NCBI RefSeq assembly: GCF_017357385.1
Contig: NZ_CP071632.1
Span: 873,501-937,500 of the forward strand
Length of the DNA: 64,000 nucleotides
Reading direction: 5' to 3'
DNA from: Rhizobium sp. NZLR1
GTDB taxonomy: Bacteria > Pseudomonadota > Alphaproteobacteria > Rhizobiales > Rhizobiaceae
In this document: in pieces, positions 43,835 to 55,370 of the stretch
How positions within the stretch are numbered: position 1 is the stretch's first letter
Layout of the letters: each line of letters opens with the position of its first letter
Made by a program: the position numbers and the translations under genes
The notes under the pieces: model-generated
Told to the model about the DNA's origin: nothing
Seen by the model: only the letters and a program-made list of their open reading frames with translations
Databases searched by the model: none

Positions 43835-44334
43835 GGCGTTCCCCCGTTCGCATGCAGCTCCTCCGCCGCACGCTCGGTAAACACAAAAACAGGATCACGC
43901 AGCAGCAGGCATGATGCCCGTGCTTTTACCTGCGATCGTTGCCGCGGCCATCGGGCCTGCGGAACGTCAAGGATCGACTCTCGCGCCCGCTTGGTGGGCG
44001 CACTTCAATTGCAGCGCGGATTTATAGGAGCTTTTGAACAAACGGCAACGGCTTTTTAAGGGGTGTTCGGATCGGCATTTTTCCTGGGATGCCGGCATCC
44101 TCAGCCTATCCAGCGGGGAAGCGGCGCCGAAACATCAATTTTGCGGGCTTTGGATGCGGTTCCACTCGACATGAGGTGAGAAAGGGCGCCGCAACGCCGC
44201 AATCTCCCGCCAAGACCAGAGGCTTGAAAAAGCGCGGCAACGCAAGCCTCGCGAAAGCTTCCCGGGCGGGAGCGGGCGACGCGCCATGAAATTGCGCACA
44301 ACGGACCGAATCGCCGGAGACGGGAAATGCGCGC
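43835..44334. other. 500-bp stretch without a supported gene
   Basis: Several overlapping short frames exist (for example minus 44101-44336), but none has a motif or good start. Base composition is similar to the flanks. The right end borders the groEL terminator. Confidence 0.5.
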
Positions 44335-44365
44335 AAAAGAAAAGGGCGACCCGAGGGCCGCCCTT
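44335..44365 (-). terminator. Terminator of groESL
   Basis: Minus-strand stem AAGGGCGGCCC / GGGTCGCCCTT (one G-U pair), with a 2-nt minimal loop and TTCTTTT after it. It lies 145 bp after the groEL stop, beyond the duplicated groEL tail. Confidence 0.8.
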
Positions 44366-44404
44366 CCTGTTCCGGAGACCGGAATGATGGCAGTGCAGGC
44401 TTTC

Positions 44405-46165
<1,761 letters not shown>

Positions 46166-46222
46166 TCATTTCGAGTGTCCGGGTTCTGGACCCGTCGGCT
46201 ACGTCGGAAGGCCAGCGGCTGA

Positions 46223-46519
46223 TCAGCCGATGATGCCCATAATGTCGGCTTCCTTCATGATCAGAAGGTCTTCGCCGTCGATCTTGACTTCGGTGCCGGA
46301 CCACTTGCCGAACAGAATGCGGTCGCCAGCCTTGACGTCGAGTGCGACGACCTTGCCGGACTCATCGCGCGCGCCGGAACCGACGGCGACGATTTCGCCT
46401 TCCTGCGGCTTTTCCTTGGCGGTATCGGGAATGATGATGCCACCCTTGGTCTTGGCTTCGGACTCAACGCGGCGAACAACGACGCGGTCGTGAAGGGGGC
46501 GGAAGTTGGTGCTTGCCAT
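46223..46519 (-). CDS. groES: 10-kDa co-chaperonin GroES
   Basis: A 98-residue co-chaperonin that caps the GroEL ring. [20 protein letters not shown] at the start, then the mobile loop [19 protein letters not shown] and [20 protein letters not shown]. First gene of the groESL operon, 58 bp downstream of the CIRCE operator. Confidence 0.98.
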   Translation of the reverse strand: MASTNFRPLHDRVVVRRVESEAKTKGGIIIPDTAKEKPQEGEIVAVGSGARDESGKVVALDVKAGDRILFGKWSGTEVKIDGEDLLIMKEADIMGIIG

Positions 46520-46577
46520 TGTCTAATCCCTCGATCGAATGACATTCGCGGGCCGGAGCGGCCCACATGGATAGATG

Positions 46578-46604
46578 TTAGCACTCCCTTGCGGTGAGTG
46601 CTAG
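46578..46604. promoter_or_regulatory. CIRCE operator (HrcA binding site)
   Basis: TTAGCACTC-N9-GAGTGCTAG, matching the CIRCE consensus at 17 of 18 arm positions (last base G instead of A). It lies between the -10 box and groES, at about the transcription start. HrcA represses groESL here at normal temperature. hrcA itself is not in the window. Confidence 0.95.
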
Positions 46605-46612
46605 CGACGAGC

Positions 46613-46640
46613 ATTTAGGGATGGCTCCGAAAGGAGTCAA
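46613..46640 (-). promoter_or_regulatory. Probable groESL promoter
   Basis: On the minus strand TTGACT (46635-46640) and CTAAAT (46613-46618) are 16 bases apart, directly upstream of CIRCE. The -35 box is good, the -10 weak. An RpoH-type reading is not excluded. Confidence 0.5.
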
Positions 46641-46803
46641 TGAGAGCAATCACGAATTTTTGTGCCGGAATTGTGAAGAGGCGGAAGAATTGCGGAGATT
46701 GCCGCCGAAACCGGCGCGGCGGGTCGACGGCGAAGAAAATGCCTTGCCATCGCCTTGCGCCTTTGCAATGTCACCGGTGACTGCAGCAAATCGGGAAATC
46801 GGA

Positions 46804-47652
46804 ATGGCCAGGCGGATAGAAAACTTCTCGGAGATAACAGGTCATTACGACGTGGTGCTCTGCGATGTCTGGGGCGTCGTTCACAATGGCGTCGATCCGT
46901 TTCCGAAGGCAGCCGCAGCCCTTGAGGCGGCGCGCGCCAACGGCGTCGTCGTCGTCCTCATCACCAATTCGCCGCGCCTTTCCTGGCAGGTGGTCGAGCA
47001 GTTGCGCCAGATCGGCGTTCCCGACGGCGCCTATGATAGGATCGTCACCTCCGGCGACGTCACGCGCCGGCTGATCGCCGAAGGGCCGAAGACGGTCTTT
47101 CTGCTCGGCCCCGAGCGCGACAAGGCGCTTCTCGAAGGCATCGGCGTCGAGCGCAAGCCGGCGGGCGAAGCGCAATCGCTCGTCTGCACCGGCTTTTTCG
47201 ACGACGAGACTGAGAAGCCGGAGGATTACACCGACATGCTTCTGGAATTCAAAGCCCGCGAGGTGCCGATGATCTGCGCCAATCCCGACCTCGTCGTCGA
47301 GCGTGGTCACCGCATCATCCCCTGCGCCGGTGCCATGGCCGCCTATTATGAGCAGCTTGGCGGCAGCACCCGCATCGCCGGAAAACCGCACCGGCCGATC
47401 TATGAGGCGACGCTGGCCGCTGCCCGCGAGCTTCGCGGCGATTTCTCGGTCGACCGCGTGCTGGCGATCGGCGACGGCATGCCGACCGATGTGCGCGGCG
47501 CCTTGAATTACGGCCTCGACCTTCTCTACATCAGCGGCGGTATCCACGCCAAGGAATACACCCTGAACGGCGAGACCGACGAGGCGATCCTCAACGCCTA
47601 TCTCGATCGGGAAAAAGCCGCGCCGAAGTGGTGGATGCCACGCCTTGCATAA
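46804..47652 (+). CDS. HAD-superfamily class IIA phosphatase (TIGR01459 type)
   Basis: A 282-residue protein from ATG 46804; the longer frame from 46594 overlaps the CIRCE/promoter area. The HAD motif I variant CDVWGVVHNGVDPFPKAAAA is typical of the alphaproteobacterial group TIGR01459. LITNSPRLSWQVVEQL is motif II, the class IIA cap includes CANPDLVVERGHRIIPCAGA, and AGKPHRPIYEATL (Lys) with AIGDGMPTDVRGALNYG (Asp pair) are motifs III-IV. The substrate is unknown. It is divergent from groES and followed 14 bp later by ribF, a linkage shared among Rhizobiales, hinting at flavin phosphate metabolism (inference). Confidence 0.9.
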   Translation: MARRIENFSEITGHYDVVLCDVWGVVHNGVDPFPKAAAALEAARANGVVVVLITNSPRLSWQVVEQLRQIGVPDGAYDRIVTSGDVTRRLIAEGPKTVFLLGPERDKALLEGIGVERKPAGEAQSLVCTGFFDDETEKPEDYTDMLLEFKAREVPMICANPDLVVERGHRIIPCAGAMAAYYEQLGGSTRIAGKPHRPIYEATLAAARELRGDFSVDRVLAIGDGMPTDVRGALNYGLDLLYISGGIHAKEYTLNGETDEAILNAYLDREKAAPKWWMPRLA

Positions 47653-47666
47653 AGAGAAGCCAGCCG

Positions 47667-48650
47667 ATGACCGTCTTCCACCGCAATGAAACCCGGGAAC
47701 CCTTGCCTGCCCATCTAAAGGGCGGCGTCATTGCCATCGGCAATTTCGACGGCGTGCACCGTGGCCACCAATCGGTGCTCAGCCGCGCGCTCGAAATCTC
47801 CAGGGCCCGCGGTATCCCCGCTTTGGTGCTGACGTTCGAGCCGCATCCGCGCACGGTCTTCCGGCCTGAGACACCGGTCTTCCGCCTGACGCCCGCACCA
47901 TTGAAGGCCCGCATCCTGGAAACGCTCGGTTTCGGCGCCGTCATCGAATATCCCTTCGATTATGAGTTTTCGCAGCGCTCGGCCGATGATTTCATCCATT
48001 CGATCCTCAAGGATTGGCTCGGCGCCTCAGAGGTCGTCACCGGCTTCGATTTCCATTTCGGCCGCGGCCGCGAGGGCGGTCCGGCCTTCCTGATGAATGC
48101 CGGCCAGACCTATGGCTTCGGCGTCACCCTGATCGACGCCTTCCGCGACGAAAACGCCGACGTCGTCTCTTCGAGCCATATCCGCGCGCTTTTAAGCGAC
48201 GGCAATGTCAGCGAAGTCGCCGGCATGCTGGGCTATCATTATACGGTTGAGGCCGAGGTGATCGACGGCGAAAAGCTCGGCCGGCAGCTCGGGTTTCCCA
48301 CCGCCAACATGCGCCTGCCGCCGGAGGTCGAACTCGCCGCCGGTATCTACGCCGTCCGCTTCCGCCGCCAGGACGGCACGCTGCACGACGCCGTCGCAAG
48401 CTACGGCCGCCGCCCGACGGTTACGGAAAACGGTGCACCGTTGCTCGAAACCTACCTTTTCGATTTCAGTGGCGATCTCTACGGCCAGCGCTGCGCCGTC
48501 TCCTTCTTCGGCTATATCAGACCGGAGCTGAAATTCGACGGCCTCGATCCGCTGGTCGCCCAGATCAAGCGCGACGAGGAGGAGGCGAGGGCGCTGCTTT
48601 CCGGTGTGAAACCGCTGGGCGAACTCGACCGGAAGCTTTGTTTTTCCTGA
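47667..48650 (+). CDS. ribF: Bifunctional riboflavin kinase / FMN adenylyltransferase
   Basis: A 327-residue enzyme making FMN and FAD. N-terminal nucleotidyltransferase domain: GVIAIGNFDGVHRGHQSVLS with the (H/T)xGH-like motif, TFEPHPRTVFRP, VTGFDFHFGRGREG, SSSHIRALLSDGNV. C-terminal flavokinase domain from about residue 190: GEKLGRQLGFPTANMRLPPE with the PTAN motif, then YLFDFSGDLYGQ. ATG 47667 gives the family start. It is preceded by the HAD gene at 14 bp. A strong hairpin with T-run lies 160 bp downstream, before ileS. Confidence 0.96.
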   Translation: MTVFHRNETREPLPAHLKGGVIAIGNFDGVHRGHQSVLSRALEISRARGIPALVLTFEPHPRTVFRPETPVFRLTPAPLKARILETLGFGAVIEYPFDYEFSQRSADDFIHSILKDWLGASEVVTGFDFHFGRGREGGPAFLMNAGQTYGFGVTLIDAFRDENADVVSSSHIRALLSDGNVSEVAGMLGYHYTVEAEVIDGEKLGRQLGFPTANMRLPPEVELAAGIYAVRFRRQDGTLHDAVASYGRRPTVTENGAPLLETYLFDFSGDLYGQRCAVSFFGYIRPELKFDGLDPLVAQIKRDEEEARALLSGVKPLGELDRKLCFS

Positions 48651-48808
48651 CGTCGCCGTGAGCGTGGCGGCAGCGGGGAGACCAGCGATTCCTGCCACCG
48701 ATGCCGATGGCGCAACCGCGAATTCTGCTCTTCCTTTTCCAGGCAAAAACGCCTATGAACCGCCGCTATGACGAAATTTCGGCTGGCGATGACGATGCGA
48801 ATTATCGG

Positions 48809-48853
48809 CCCGGCCTTCCGCGCGCGCTAAGCGGCCGGAAGGTCCGGGTTTTT
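48809..48853 (+). terminator. Terminator between ribF and ileS (possible ileS leader hairpin)
   Basis: CCCGG-CCTTCCG pairs with CGGAAGG-TCCGGG (12 pairs, one bulged base) around a 15-nt loop, followed by TTTTT. It lies 85 bp before the ileS ATG. It can serve as the ribF terminator or as an attenuator in the ileS leader. Confidence 0.75.
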
Positions 48854-48937
48854 GGCGCTTGGATACAAGCGCTTCCGTCACCAGCTTTTTCACGCCCGTT
48901 GCGCCCCTTCCTGGGCCGCCAGAAACGATTGTCCGAT

Positions 48938-51829
48938 ATGACCGACACAGCCGAAAAGATCGACTATTCGAAGACCCTCTATTTGCCCGAAACCGATTTC
49001 CCCATGCGCGCCGGCCTGCCGCAGAAGGAGCCGGAGCTGGTCAAACGCTGGCAGGAGATGGGTCTCTACAAGAAATTGCGCGCTTCGGCCGCCGGCCGCG
49101 AAAAGTTCGTGCTTCACGACGGCCCGCCCTATGCCAATGGCAACATCCATATCGGCCACGCGCTGAACAAGATCCTCAAGGATGTCATCAACCGCTCGTT
49201 CCAGATGCGCGGTTACGACGCCAATTACGTGCCCGGCTGGGATTGCCACGGCCTGCCGATCGAATGGAAGATCGAAGAGAAGTACCGCGAGAAGGGAAAG
49301 AACAAGGACGAGGTCCCGGTCAACGAATTCCGCCGCGAATGCCGTGAGTTTGCCACCGGCTGGATCAAGACCCAGGCCGAAGAGTTCAAGCGTCTCGGCA
49401 TCGAAGGCGACTTCGACAATCCCTATACGACGATGAACTTCCACGCGGAAGCGCGCATCGCCGGCGAACTCCTGAAGATCGCCGCAAGCGGCCAGCTTTA
49501 TCGCGGCTCCAAGCCGATCATGTGGTCGGTCGTCGAGCGCACGGCGCTGGCCGAGGCCGAAGTCGAATACCAGGATTACGAGAGCGACACGATCTGGGTG
49601 AAATTCCCCGTTGTCGAAGGTCCGGCTGCGCTCAAGGATGCGTTCGTGGTCATCTGGACGACCACGCCCTGGACGATCCCCGGCAACCGCGCGATCTCTT
49701 TTTCCGCACGTGTCTCCTACGGTCTCTACGAGGTAACGGCTGCCGAGAACGATTTTGGTCCGCGTCCCGGCGAAAAGCTGATCTTTGCCGACAAGCTGGC
49801 TGAGGAATCCTTCGCCAAGTCCAAGCTGCAGTACAAGCGCCTGGGCGATGTCTCTGCGGCCGACTTCGCAGCGATGGCCTGTGCCCATCCCTTCAAGGGT
49901 CTGGACGGAGGCTATGAATTCGCCGTGCCATTGCTTGATGGCGATCACGTCACCGATGATGCCGGCACCGGTTTCGTGCACACGGCACCCAGCCACGGCC
50001 GCGAAGACTTCGATGCCTGGATGTCGGCCGTCCGCACGCTGGAGGCTCGTGGCATCGACTCCAAAATCCCGTTCCCGGTCGACGACGGCGGCTTCTACAC
50101 ATCGGATGCCCCCGGCCTCGAGGGCGCACGCGTCATCGACGATAACGGCAAGAAGGGCGATGCCAACGACCGCGTCATCAAGGAACTGATCGCCCGCGGC
50201 GCGCTCTTTGCCCGCGGCCGGCTGAAGCATCAGTATCCGCATTCCTGGCGCTCGAAGAAGCCGGTGATCTTCCGCAACACGCCGCAATGGTTCGTCCATA
50301 TGGACAAGACCCTTGCCGACGGCACGACGCTGCGTTCGCGCGCTCTCGGTGCGATCGACGACACCCGCTTCGTGCCCGCCGCCGGCCAGAACCGCCTGCG
50401 CGCCATGATCGAAGGCCGCCCGGACTGGGTTCTTTCTCGTCAAAGAGCATGGGGCGTACCGATCGCCGTCTTTGCCGACGAGCAGGGCGAGGTCCTCGTC
50501 GACGAAGCCGTCAGCGCCCGCATCCTCGACGCCTTCGAACAGGAGGGCGCCGACGCCTGGTTTGCCGAAGGCGCCAAGGAGCGCTTCCTCGGCAACGATC
50601 ATGACCATGCCCGCTGGACGCAGGTCATGGATATCCTCGATGTCTGGTTCGATTCTGGCTCGACGCACACCTTCACGCTCGAAGACCGCCCGGACCTGAA
50701 GTGGCCGGCCGACCTTTATCTCGAGGGTTCCGACCAGCATCGCGGCTGGTTCCATTCGTCACTGCTGGAATCGGCGGCCACCCGTGGCCGCGCCCCTTAT
50801 AACGCCGTCCTTACCCATGGCTTCACCATGGACGAGAAGGGCGAAAAGATGTCGAAGTCGAAGGGCAATGTCACCGCGCCGCAGGAAGTGATGAAGGACG
50901 CCGGCGCCGACATCCTGCGCCTCTGGGTCATGACCTCGGACTATGCCGACGACCTGCGCGTCGGCAAGACGATCATCCAGACCAATGTCGATGCCTATCG
51001 CAAGCTGCGCAACACCATCCGCTGGATGCTCGGCACGCTCGCCCACGACACGGGCGAGGAGATCGAGTTTGCCGATCTGCCGGAGCTGGAGCAGTTAATG
51101 TTGCACCGGCTTGCCGAACTCGACGAGCTGGTGCGCGAAAACTACGATGCCTTCGATTTCAAGAAGATCGCCCGCGCACTGATCGATTTCGCCAATGTCG
51201 AGCTGTCGGCCTTCTATTTCGATGTCCGCAAGGATGCGCTCTACTGCGACGCGCCATCGAGCCTGCGCCGGCGCGCCAGCCTGCACGTCATCCGTCAGAT
51301 TTTCGATTGCATGGTGACCTGGCTTGCCCCGATGCTGCCCTTCACCACCGAAGAGGCCTGGCTGTCGCGCAATCCGTCCGCCGTTTCCGTGCATCTGGAG
51401 CAATTTGCCCCGGTTGCAAAGGAATGGCGTAACGATGCCCTGGCCGAGAAGTGGAAGAAGATCCGCACGGTCCGCTCGGTTGTCACAGGCGCGCTGGAAA
51501 TCGAGCGCAAGGACAAGCGCATCGGCTCCTCGCTGGAAGCGGCGCCGGTCGTCCACATCGCCGATCCGGAATTGCTGAAGGCGCTGGAAGGCCAGGACTT
51601 CACCGAAGTCTGCATCACCTCGGCAATCGAGGTCAGGGCCGGCGAAGGCCCGGCCGAAGCTTTCCGCCTGGCCGAAGTGCCTGAGGTTAGCGTCGTGCCG
51701 AAGCTTGCAGAGGGTGAGAAATGCGCCCGCTCCTGGCGGATCACCAGGGACGTCGGTTCCGATCCCGAATATCCCGACGTCTCGGCCCGTGATGCTGCAG
51801 CCCTTCGCGAGCTTGCGCTGCTCGCGTGA
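48938..51829 (+). CDS. ileS: Isoleucyl-tRNA synthetase
   Basis: A 963-residue class I synthetase charging tRNA-Ile. ATG 48938 ([20 protein letters not shown]) is chosen; the frame is open to 48701, but that part overlaps the leader hairpin. HIGH motif His-71 to His-74 ([13 protein letters not shown]), and KMSKS at Lys-637 to Ser-641 ([13 protein letters not shown]). The CP1 editing domain with [12 protein letters not shown] is in between. The bacterial type I C-terminus ends after an anticodon domain. The N-terminus is slightly extended relative to E. coli. It is followed by an independent lipoprotein gene. Confidence 0.97.
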   Translation: MTDTAEKIDYSKTLYLPETDFPMRAGLPQKEPELVKRWQEMGLYKKLRASAAGREKFVLHDGPPYANGNIHIGHALNKILKDVINRSFQMRGYDANYVPGWDCHGLPIEWKIEEKYREKGKNKDEVPVNEFRRECREFATGWIKTQAEEFKRLGIEGDFDNPYTTMNFHAEARIAGELLKIAASGQLYRGSKPIMWSVVERTALAEAEVEYQDYESDTIWVKFPVVEGPAALKDAFVVIWTTTPWTIPGNRAISFSARVSYGLYEVTAAENDFGPRPGEKLIFADKLAEESFAKSKLQYKRLGDVSAADFAAMACAHPFKGLDGGYEFAVPLLDGDHVTDDAGTGFVHTAPSHGREDFDAWMSAVRTLEARGIDSKIPFPVDDGGFYTSDAPGLEGARVIDDNGKKGDANDRVIKELIARGALFARGRLKHQYPHSWRSKKPVIFRNTPQWFVHMDKTLADGTTLRSRALGAIDDTRFVPAAGQNRLRAMIEGRPDWVLSRQRAWGVPIAVFADEQGEVLVDEAVSARILDAFEQEGADAWFAEGAKERFLGNDHDHARWTQVMDILDVWFDSGSTHTFTLEDRPDLKWPADLYLEGSDQHRGWFHSSLLESAATRGRAPYNAVLTHGFTMDEKGEKMSKSKGNVTAPQEVMKDAGADILRLWVMTSDYADDLRVGKTIIQTNVDAYRKLRNTIRWMLGTLAHDTGEEIEFADLPELEQLMLHRLAELDELVRENYDAFDFKKIARALIDFANVELSAFYFDVRKDALYCDAPSSLRRRASLHVIRQIFDCMVTWLAPMLPFTTEEAWLSRNPSAVSVHLEQFAPVAKEWRNDALAEKWKKIRTVRSVVTGALEIERKDKRIGSSLEAAPVVHIADPELLKALEGQDFTEVCITSAIEVRAGEGPAEAFRLAEVPEVSVVPKLAEGEKCARSWRITRDVGSDPEYPDVSARDAAALRELALLA

Positions 51830-51960
51830 AGAATATTGCCGGGTGAATTGCGTTTTCGCGGTTCATCCGGTAAAAGCTGCCTGAAAATGGCCGGATTTTT
51901 GCGTCAGGGGGACGGTTGTCCGGTTGGGCAACGATTGCACCGGTGGCTGGAAGGGTTTTC

Positions 51961-52590
51961 ATGTTCGCAACGCATTGGTTCCGTATGGGCGCCTGCCTGT
52001 CTGTCGTCATGGCGGGATGCTCCCTGGTCTCCAGCTGCGCCAGCAGCCCGACCTACGGCACCGACAAGACTGCCATGGAGCAATTGACCGACGATCTCGG
52101 ACAGTCCGTGTCGCTGACCGGGCCCGACCCGAAGAACAAGGGCGTCAAGTACACGCCGCGCCCGACGCTGGTACTGCCGGCCCAGGCGCAGAAGGAAACC
52201 CTCGTTGCGCCGCAGCAGACGGTCGCCAACAAGGACAATCCGCAATGGATTGAATCGCCGGAGGAAACGCGCGCCCGCCTCGTCGGGGAAGCAGACGCGA
52301 ACTCCGACAATCCGAACTACCGCTCGCCGCTCGCCAGCTCGGCAATCGAAGGCGGACGGCGCACGACGGAAGCGCAGACCAAGGCCTATCGTGAAGCCCG
52401 CGCCCTGCAGAAGGGCTCCTATATCGATCAGCGCCGCTATATTTCCGATCCGCCGCCGGGCTACCGCACCGTCGACGATCCGGCAAAGCTCGACGATGTC
52501 GGCGAGCCCGAGCTCAAGAAGCAGAAAAAGCGCAAGAAGGATGCGGCGGTCGCCAACACCGGCAAGCAGTGGTGGAACCTCCTGCAATAG
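51961..52590 (+). CDS. Putative lipoprotein, function unknown
   Basis: A 209-residue protein from ATG 51961 (GGAAGGG upstream). The N-terminus FRMGACLSVVMAGCSLVSSC contains a lipobox-like VMAGC with Cys-20 as the likely lipidated residue; a second Cys follows. The mature chain is polar and Pro/Lys-rich (RPTLVLPAQAQKETLVAPQQ) with a basic C-terminal KKQKKRKKDA and the ending QWWNLLQ. It is probably anchored to a membrane with a disordered periplasmic part. No family is recognised with certainty. Convergent with tadA (41 bp between stops). Confidence 0.82.
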   Translation: MFATHWFRMGACLSVVMAGCSLVSSCASSPTYGTDKTAMEQLTDDLGQSVSLTGPDPKNKGVKYTPRPTLVLPAQAQKETLVAPQQTVANKDNPQWIESPEETRARLVGEADANSDNPNYRSPLASSAIEGGRRTTEAQTKAYREARALQKGSYIDQRRYISDPPPGYRTVDDPAKLDDVGEPELKKQKKRKKDAAVANTGKQWWNLLQ

Positions 52591-52631
52591 CGGCCTTTGA
52601 GCGTTTGAAAAGACGCGCGGCGCTGTAAAGA

Positions 52632-53087
52632 TTACGGCGCCTCTCTCTTTTGCGAAAAGAATCGTCTTAGGATGTCGGCCGATTGCACCTCGTTGAAGCC
52701 GGAATAAACCTCCGGAGCGTGGTGACAGGTGGGCTGCGCATAAAATCGCACGCCATTGTCGACGCCGCCGCCCTTCGGGTCTTCGGCGCCGTAATAGAGC
52801 CTGCGGATACGCGCAAACGAGATGGCTGCCGCGCACATGGTGCAAGGCTCGAGCGTCACATAGAGATCGGCGCCGACGAGACGCTCCTGTCCGAGCGTTT
52901 CGCAGGCAAGCCGGATCGCAGCGATTTCGGCATGCGCGGTCACGTCTTTAAGCTCGCGCGTGCGGTTTCCCGCCTGGGAAATGGCGATATCGTCGATAAC
53001 GATGACGGCGCCGATCGGCACCTCGCCGCGTTCTCCGGCGGCACGCGCTTCTTCAAGCGCCATCTCCATGAAACGATTTGTCTTCAC
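52632..53087 (-). CDS. tadA: tRNA(adenine-34) deaminase
   Basis: A 151-residue zinc deaminase converting A34 to inosine in tRNA-Arg(ACG). Zinc site: His-52 and catalytic Glu-54 in TAHAEIAAIRL, with Cys-82 and Cys-85 in LEPCTMCAAAI. The motif GAEDPKGGGVDNGVRFYAQP is typical of TadA. The start is taken at GTG 53087 (KTNRFMEMALEEARAAGERG), which matches the N-terminus length of Agrobacterium TadA; GTG 53105 would add 6 residues, and ATG 53069 is also possible. It is divergent from the pseudouridine synthase gene with 72 bp between. Confidence 0.94.
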   Translation of the reverse strand: MKTNRFMEMALEEARAAGERGEVPIGAVIVIDDIAISQAGNRTRELKDVTAHAEIAAIRLACETLGQERLVGADLYVTLEPCTMCAAAISFARIRRLYYGAEDPKGGGVDNGVRFYAQPTCHHAPEVYSGFNEVQSADILRRFFSQKREAP

Positions 53088-53159
53088 GATCGCAAGAATT
53101 TCCACTTAACCGCAGATGCGTGACCTGATAGACAGGCCCAAAAGGCAGGCAAACAACAA

Positions 53160-55370
53160 ATGACACCCAAAGACAAGCCAAAACGCCCGGGCGCGAAGCC
53201 CTTTTCACGGGACGACGGGCCGAAGGCCGGCGCGAAGCCTGGCGGCGCGAAGCCGGCAAAGGCTGCGATCGCCGCCGAGGCCGATAGCGAGGCCAAGGCC
53301 GAACGCATTTCCAAGGTGATGGCACGCGCCGGCGTCGCGTCCCGCCGCGACATCGAACGGATGATCATGGAAGGCCGTGTAACGCTGAACGGCAGGGTTC
53401 TCGACACCCCCGTCGTCAACGTCACGCTCGCCGATCGCATCGAGGTCGACGGCGTGCCGATCCGCGGCATCGAGCGCACCAGGCTATGGCTCTATCACAA
53501 GCCGGCCGGTCTGGTGACGACCAATGCCGATCCGGAAGGCCGGTCGACCGTCTTCGACAATCTGCCGGAAGAACTGCCGCGCGTCATGTCGATCGGCCGC
53601 CTCGATATCAACACCGAAGGCCTGCTGCTGCTGACCAATGACGGCGGTCTCGCCCGCGCGCTCGAGCTGCCGGCGACCGGTTGGCTGCGCCGCTACCGTG
53701 TCCGCGCTCATGGCGAGATCGATCAGGACGCGCTCGACAAGCTGAAGGACGGCATCGCCGTTGACGGCGTGCTCTATGGCTCGATCGAGGCGACGCTCGA
53801 CCGCACGCAAGCGTCGAACGTCTGGATCACCATGGGTCTTCGCGAAGGCAAGAACCGCGAAATCAAGAACGTGATGGGTGCGCTCGGCCTCGACGTCAAC
53901 CGCCTGATCCGCATTTCCTATGGCCCGTTCCAGCTCGGCGACTTGCCGGAAGGCCATGTCATCGAAGTGCGCGGCCGCACGCTTCGCGACCAGCTCGGCC
54001 CGCGCCTGATCGAGGAAGCCAAGGCGAATTTCGACGCGCCGCTCTACAACGCGCCGGCCGTCGCGGCCGAGGAAGAGGCTGAAGCCCCAGTACCGGAAAG
54101 GCGCGAGCAGCGTCCGCGCCGCGACGAAGACAAGCGCGAACGGGCGCTGAGCCGCCTCGACACCAAGCGCGACGATCGCCACGGTGGCGGGCGTAGAGAT
54201 GACGATCGCCGCGATAGCGGCCGCAGGGATGATGACAAGCCCAAGCGTCCTCAGCCGCTCGGCCAGCGTCGCAGCGCCAATGTCTGGATGGCGCCCGGCG
54301 CCCGGCCACTTGGCGAAAAGGCTGCAGCGAAAGCCGCCAAGAATGAGCAGACCGCGCGCCGGCGCGGCGAGCAGGCGCCGGCAAAGGGTGCCGGTTCCCA
54401 CCATATCGAGGATCGCCCGCGCACGCAGATCAATCGCGTGCGCGAGGAGGACGGCGAATGGATCCGTTCGAGCGAGCAGCCCCACCGCAAGGATGAGGGC
54501 GAAGGCTCCGGCCGCAAGCGCTCGTTCGGGGATCGGCCTGCCCGCGAAGACCGCGGTTTTGGCGACCGCCCGGCGCGCGGCGAACGCCCCCCCCGTGAAG
54601 GGGGTGACGAACGTCCGCGTACCAGAAGCTCTGCCGGCGAAGGCCGTGCGGAGCGTCCGCGCGGCGACCGGCCTTTCGGCGATCGTCCCTCGCGCGGCGA
54701 TCGGCCCTTCGGCGACAAGCCGCGTGGTGATCGCAAACCGCGTGCGGATGGCGACGAGCGTCCTCGTGCCGCCAGAGCCTCCACCGGTGAGGCCCGGTCG
54801 GAGCGTCCGCGCGGCGACCGGCCTTTCGGTGATCGTCCTTCCCGCGGAGATCGCCCCTTCGGCGACAAGCCGCGTGGAGATCGCAAGCCGCGTGCGGATG
54901 GTGACGAGCGTCCTCGTGCCGCCAGAGCCTCCACCGGTGAGGCCCGTTCGGAGCGTCCGCGCGGCGACCGGCCTTTCGGTGATCGTCCTTCCCGCGGAGA
55001 TCGCCCCTTCGGCGACAAGCCGCATGGTGATCGCAGACCGCGCGAGGACGGTGATGAACGTCCGCGCGCAGCCAGGGCCTTCGCCGGCGAAGGCCGCTCT
55101 GAGCGTCCACGTGGAGAACGAACCTTCGGCGACAAATCTACGGGCGGCAGGCCTTCGGGCGACAAGCCTTCGGGTGACAAGCCGCGCGGCAAGGGCTTTG
55201 GTGCCAAGCCGGGTGGGGCCAAGAATTTTTCCGGTAAGCCGAAGGGCGCCAAGCCAGGCAGTGACAGGCCAGGCAGTGACAGGCCGGGCGGCGACAGGCC
55301 TGCGGGCGGGCCGTCCAGAGGTGGTGCAAAAGGAAAGGGAATGACACGCGGTGCGGATCGTCGGCGGTGA
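53160..55370 (+). CDS. RluB/RsuA-type rRNA pseudouridine synthase with long repetitive basic C-terminus
   Basis: A 736-residue protein. N-terminal basic lead, S4 RNA-binding domain (about residues 47-95: ERISKVMARAGVASRRDIER), and RsuA-family catalytic core (about 105-290) with the active-site Asp-149 in GRLDINTEGLLLLTNDG and LREGKNREIKNVMGALGL. It isomerises a uridine in rRNA, most likely the 23S position handled by RluB, though RsuA/RluE/RluF types cannot be excluded. From residue ~290 on there is a ~445-residue low-complexity tail rich in Arg, Gly, Asp and Pro, including three 50-residue repeats. Such RG/RD-rich tails are common in alphaproteobacterial RluB but vary greatly in length. rsmD overlaps the 3' end by 20 bp. 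Confidence 0.9.
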   Translation: MTPKDKPKRPGAKPFSRDDGPKAGAKPGGAKPAKAAIAAEADSEAKAERISKVMARAGVASRRDIERMIMEGRVTLNGRVLDTPVVNVTLADRIEVDGVPIRGIERTRLWLYHKPAGLVTTNADPEGRSTVFDNLPEELPRVMSIGRLDINTEGLLLLTNDGGLARALELPATGWLRRYRVRAHGEIDQDALDKLKDGIAVDGVLYGSIEATLDRTQASNVWITMGLREGKNREIKNVMGALGLDVNRLIRISYGPFQLGDLPEGHVIEVRGRTLRDQLGPRLIEEAKANFDAPLYNAPAVAAEEEAEAPVPERREQRPRRDEDKRERALSRLDTKRDDRHGGGRRDDDRRDSGRRDDDKPKRPQPLGQRRSANVWMAPGARPLGEKAAAKAAKNEQTARRRGEQAPAKGAGSHHIEDRPRTQINRVREEDGEWIRSSEQPHRKDEGEGSGRKRSFGDRPAREDRGFGDRPARGERPPREGGDERPRTRSSAGEGRAERPRGDRPFGDRPSRGDRPFGDKPRGDRKPRADGDERPRAARASTGEARSERPRGDRPFGDRPSRGDRPFGDKPRGDRKPRADGDERPRAARASTGEARSERPRGDRPFGDRPSRGDRPFGDKPHGDRRPREDGDERPRAARAFAGEGRSERPRGERTFGDKSTGGRPSGDKPSGDKPRGKGFGAKPGGAKNFSGKPKGAKPGSDRPGSDRPGGDRPAGGPSRGGAKGKGMTRGADRRR
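54651..55150. repeat. 150-bp tandem repeats in the pseudouridine synthase tail
   Basis: Three in-frame units start at 54651, 54801 and 54951, each 150 bp (50 codons) beginning GAGCGTCCGCGCGGCGACCG. A fourth, partial, more diverged unit starts at 55101. Earlier DNA from about 54520 has related but degenerate blocks. Units two and three are the most alike, suggesting recent duplication. Subunits GDRPFGDRPSRGDRPFGDK show an internal shorter repeat. Confidence 0.92.

Noticed and set aside
44101..44336. Two overlapping minus-strand ORFs of 66-76 codons before the groEL terminator
   Set aside because: Different frames of the same DNA, both without motif or good ribosome site.
48701..48937. Upstream extension of the ileS frame
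   Set aside because: Runs through the terminator hairpin at 48809-48853 and has no similarity to IleS N-termini.
48890..50755. 621-codon minus-strand frame over ileS
   Set aside because: Antisense to the HIGH- and editing-domain part of ileS, no motif.
54430..55110. Repeats in the pseudouridine synthase gene considered as a CRISPR array
   Set aside because: Units are 150 bp, contiguous, in frame and without spacers; they are protein-coding tandem repeats.
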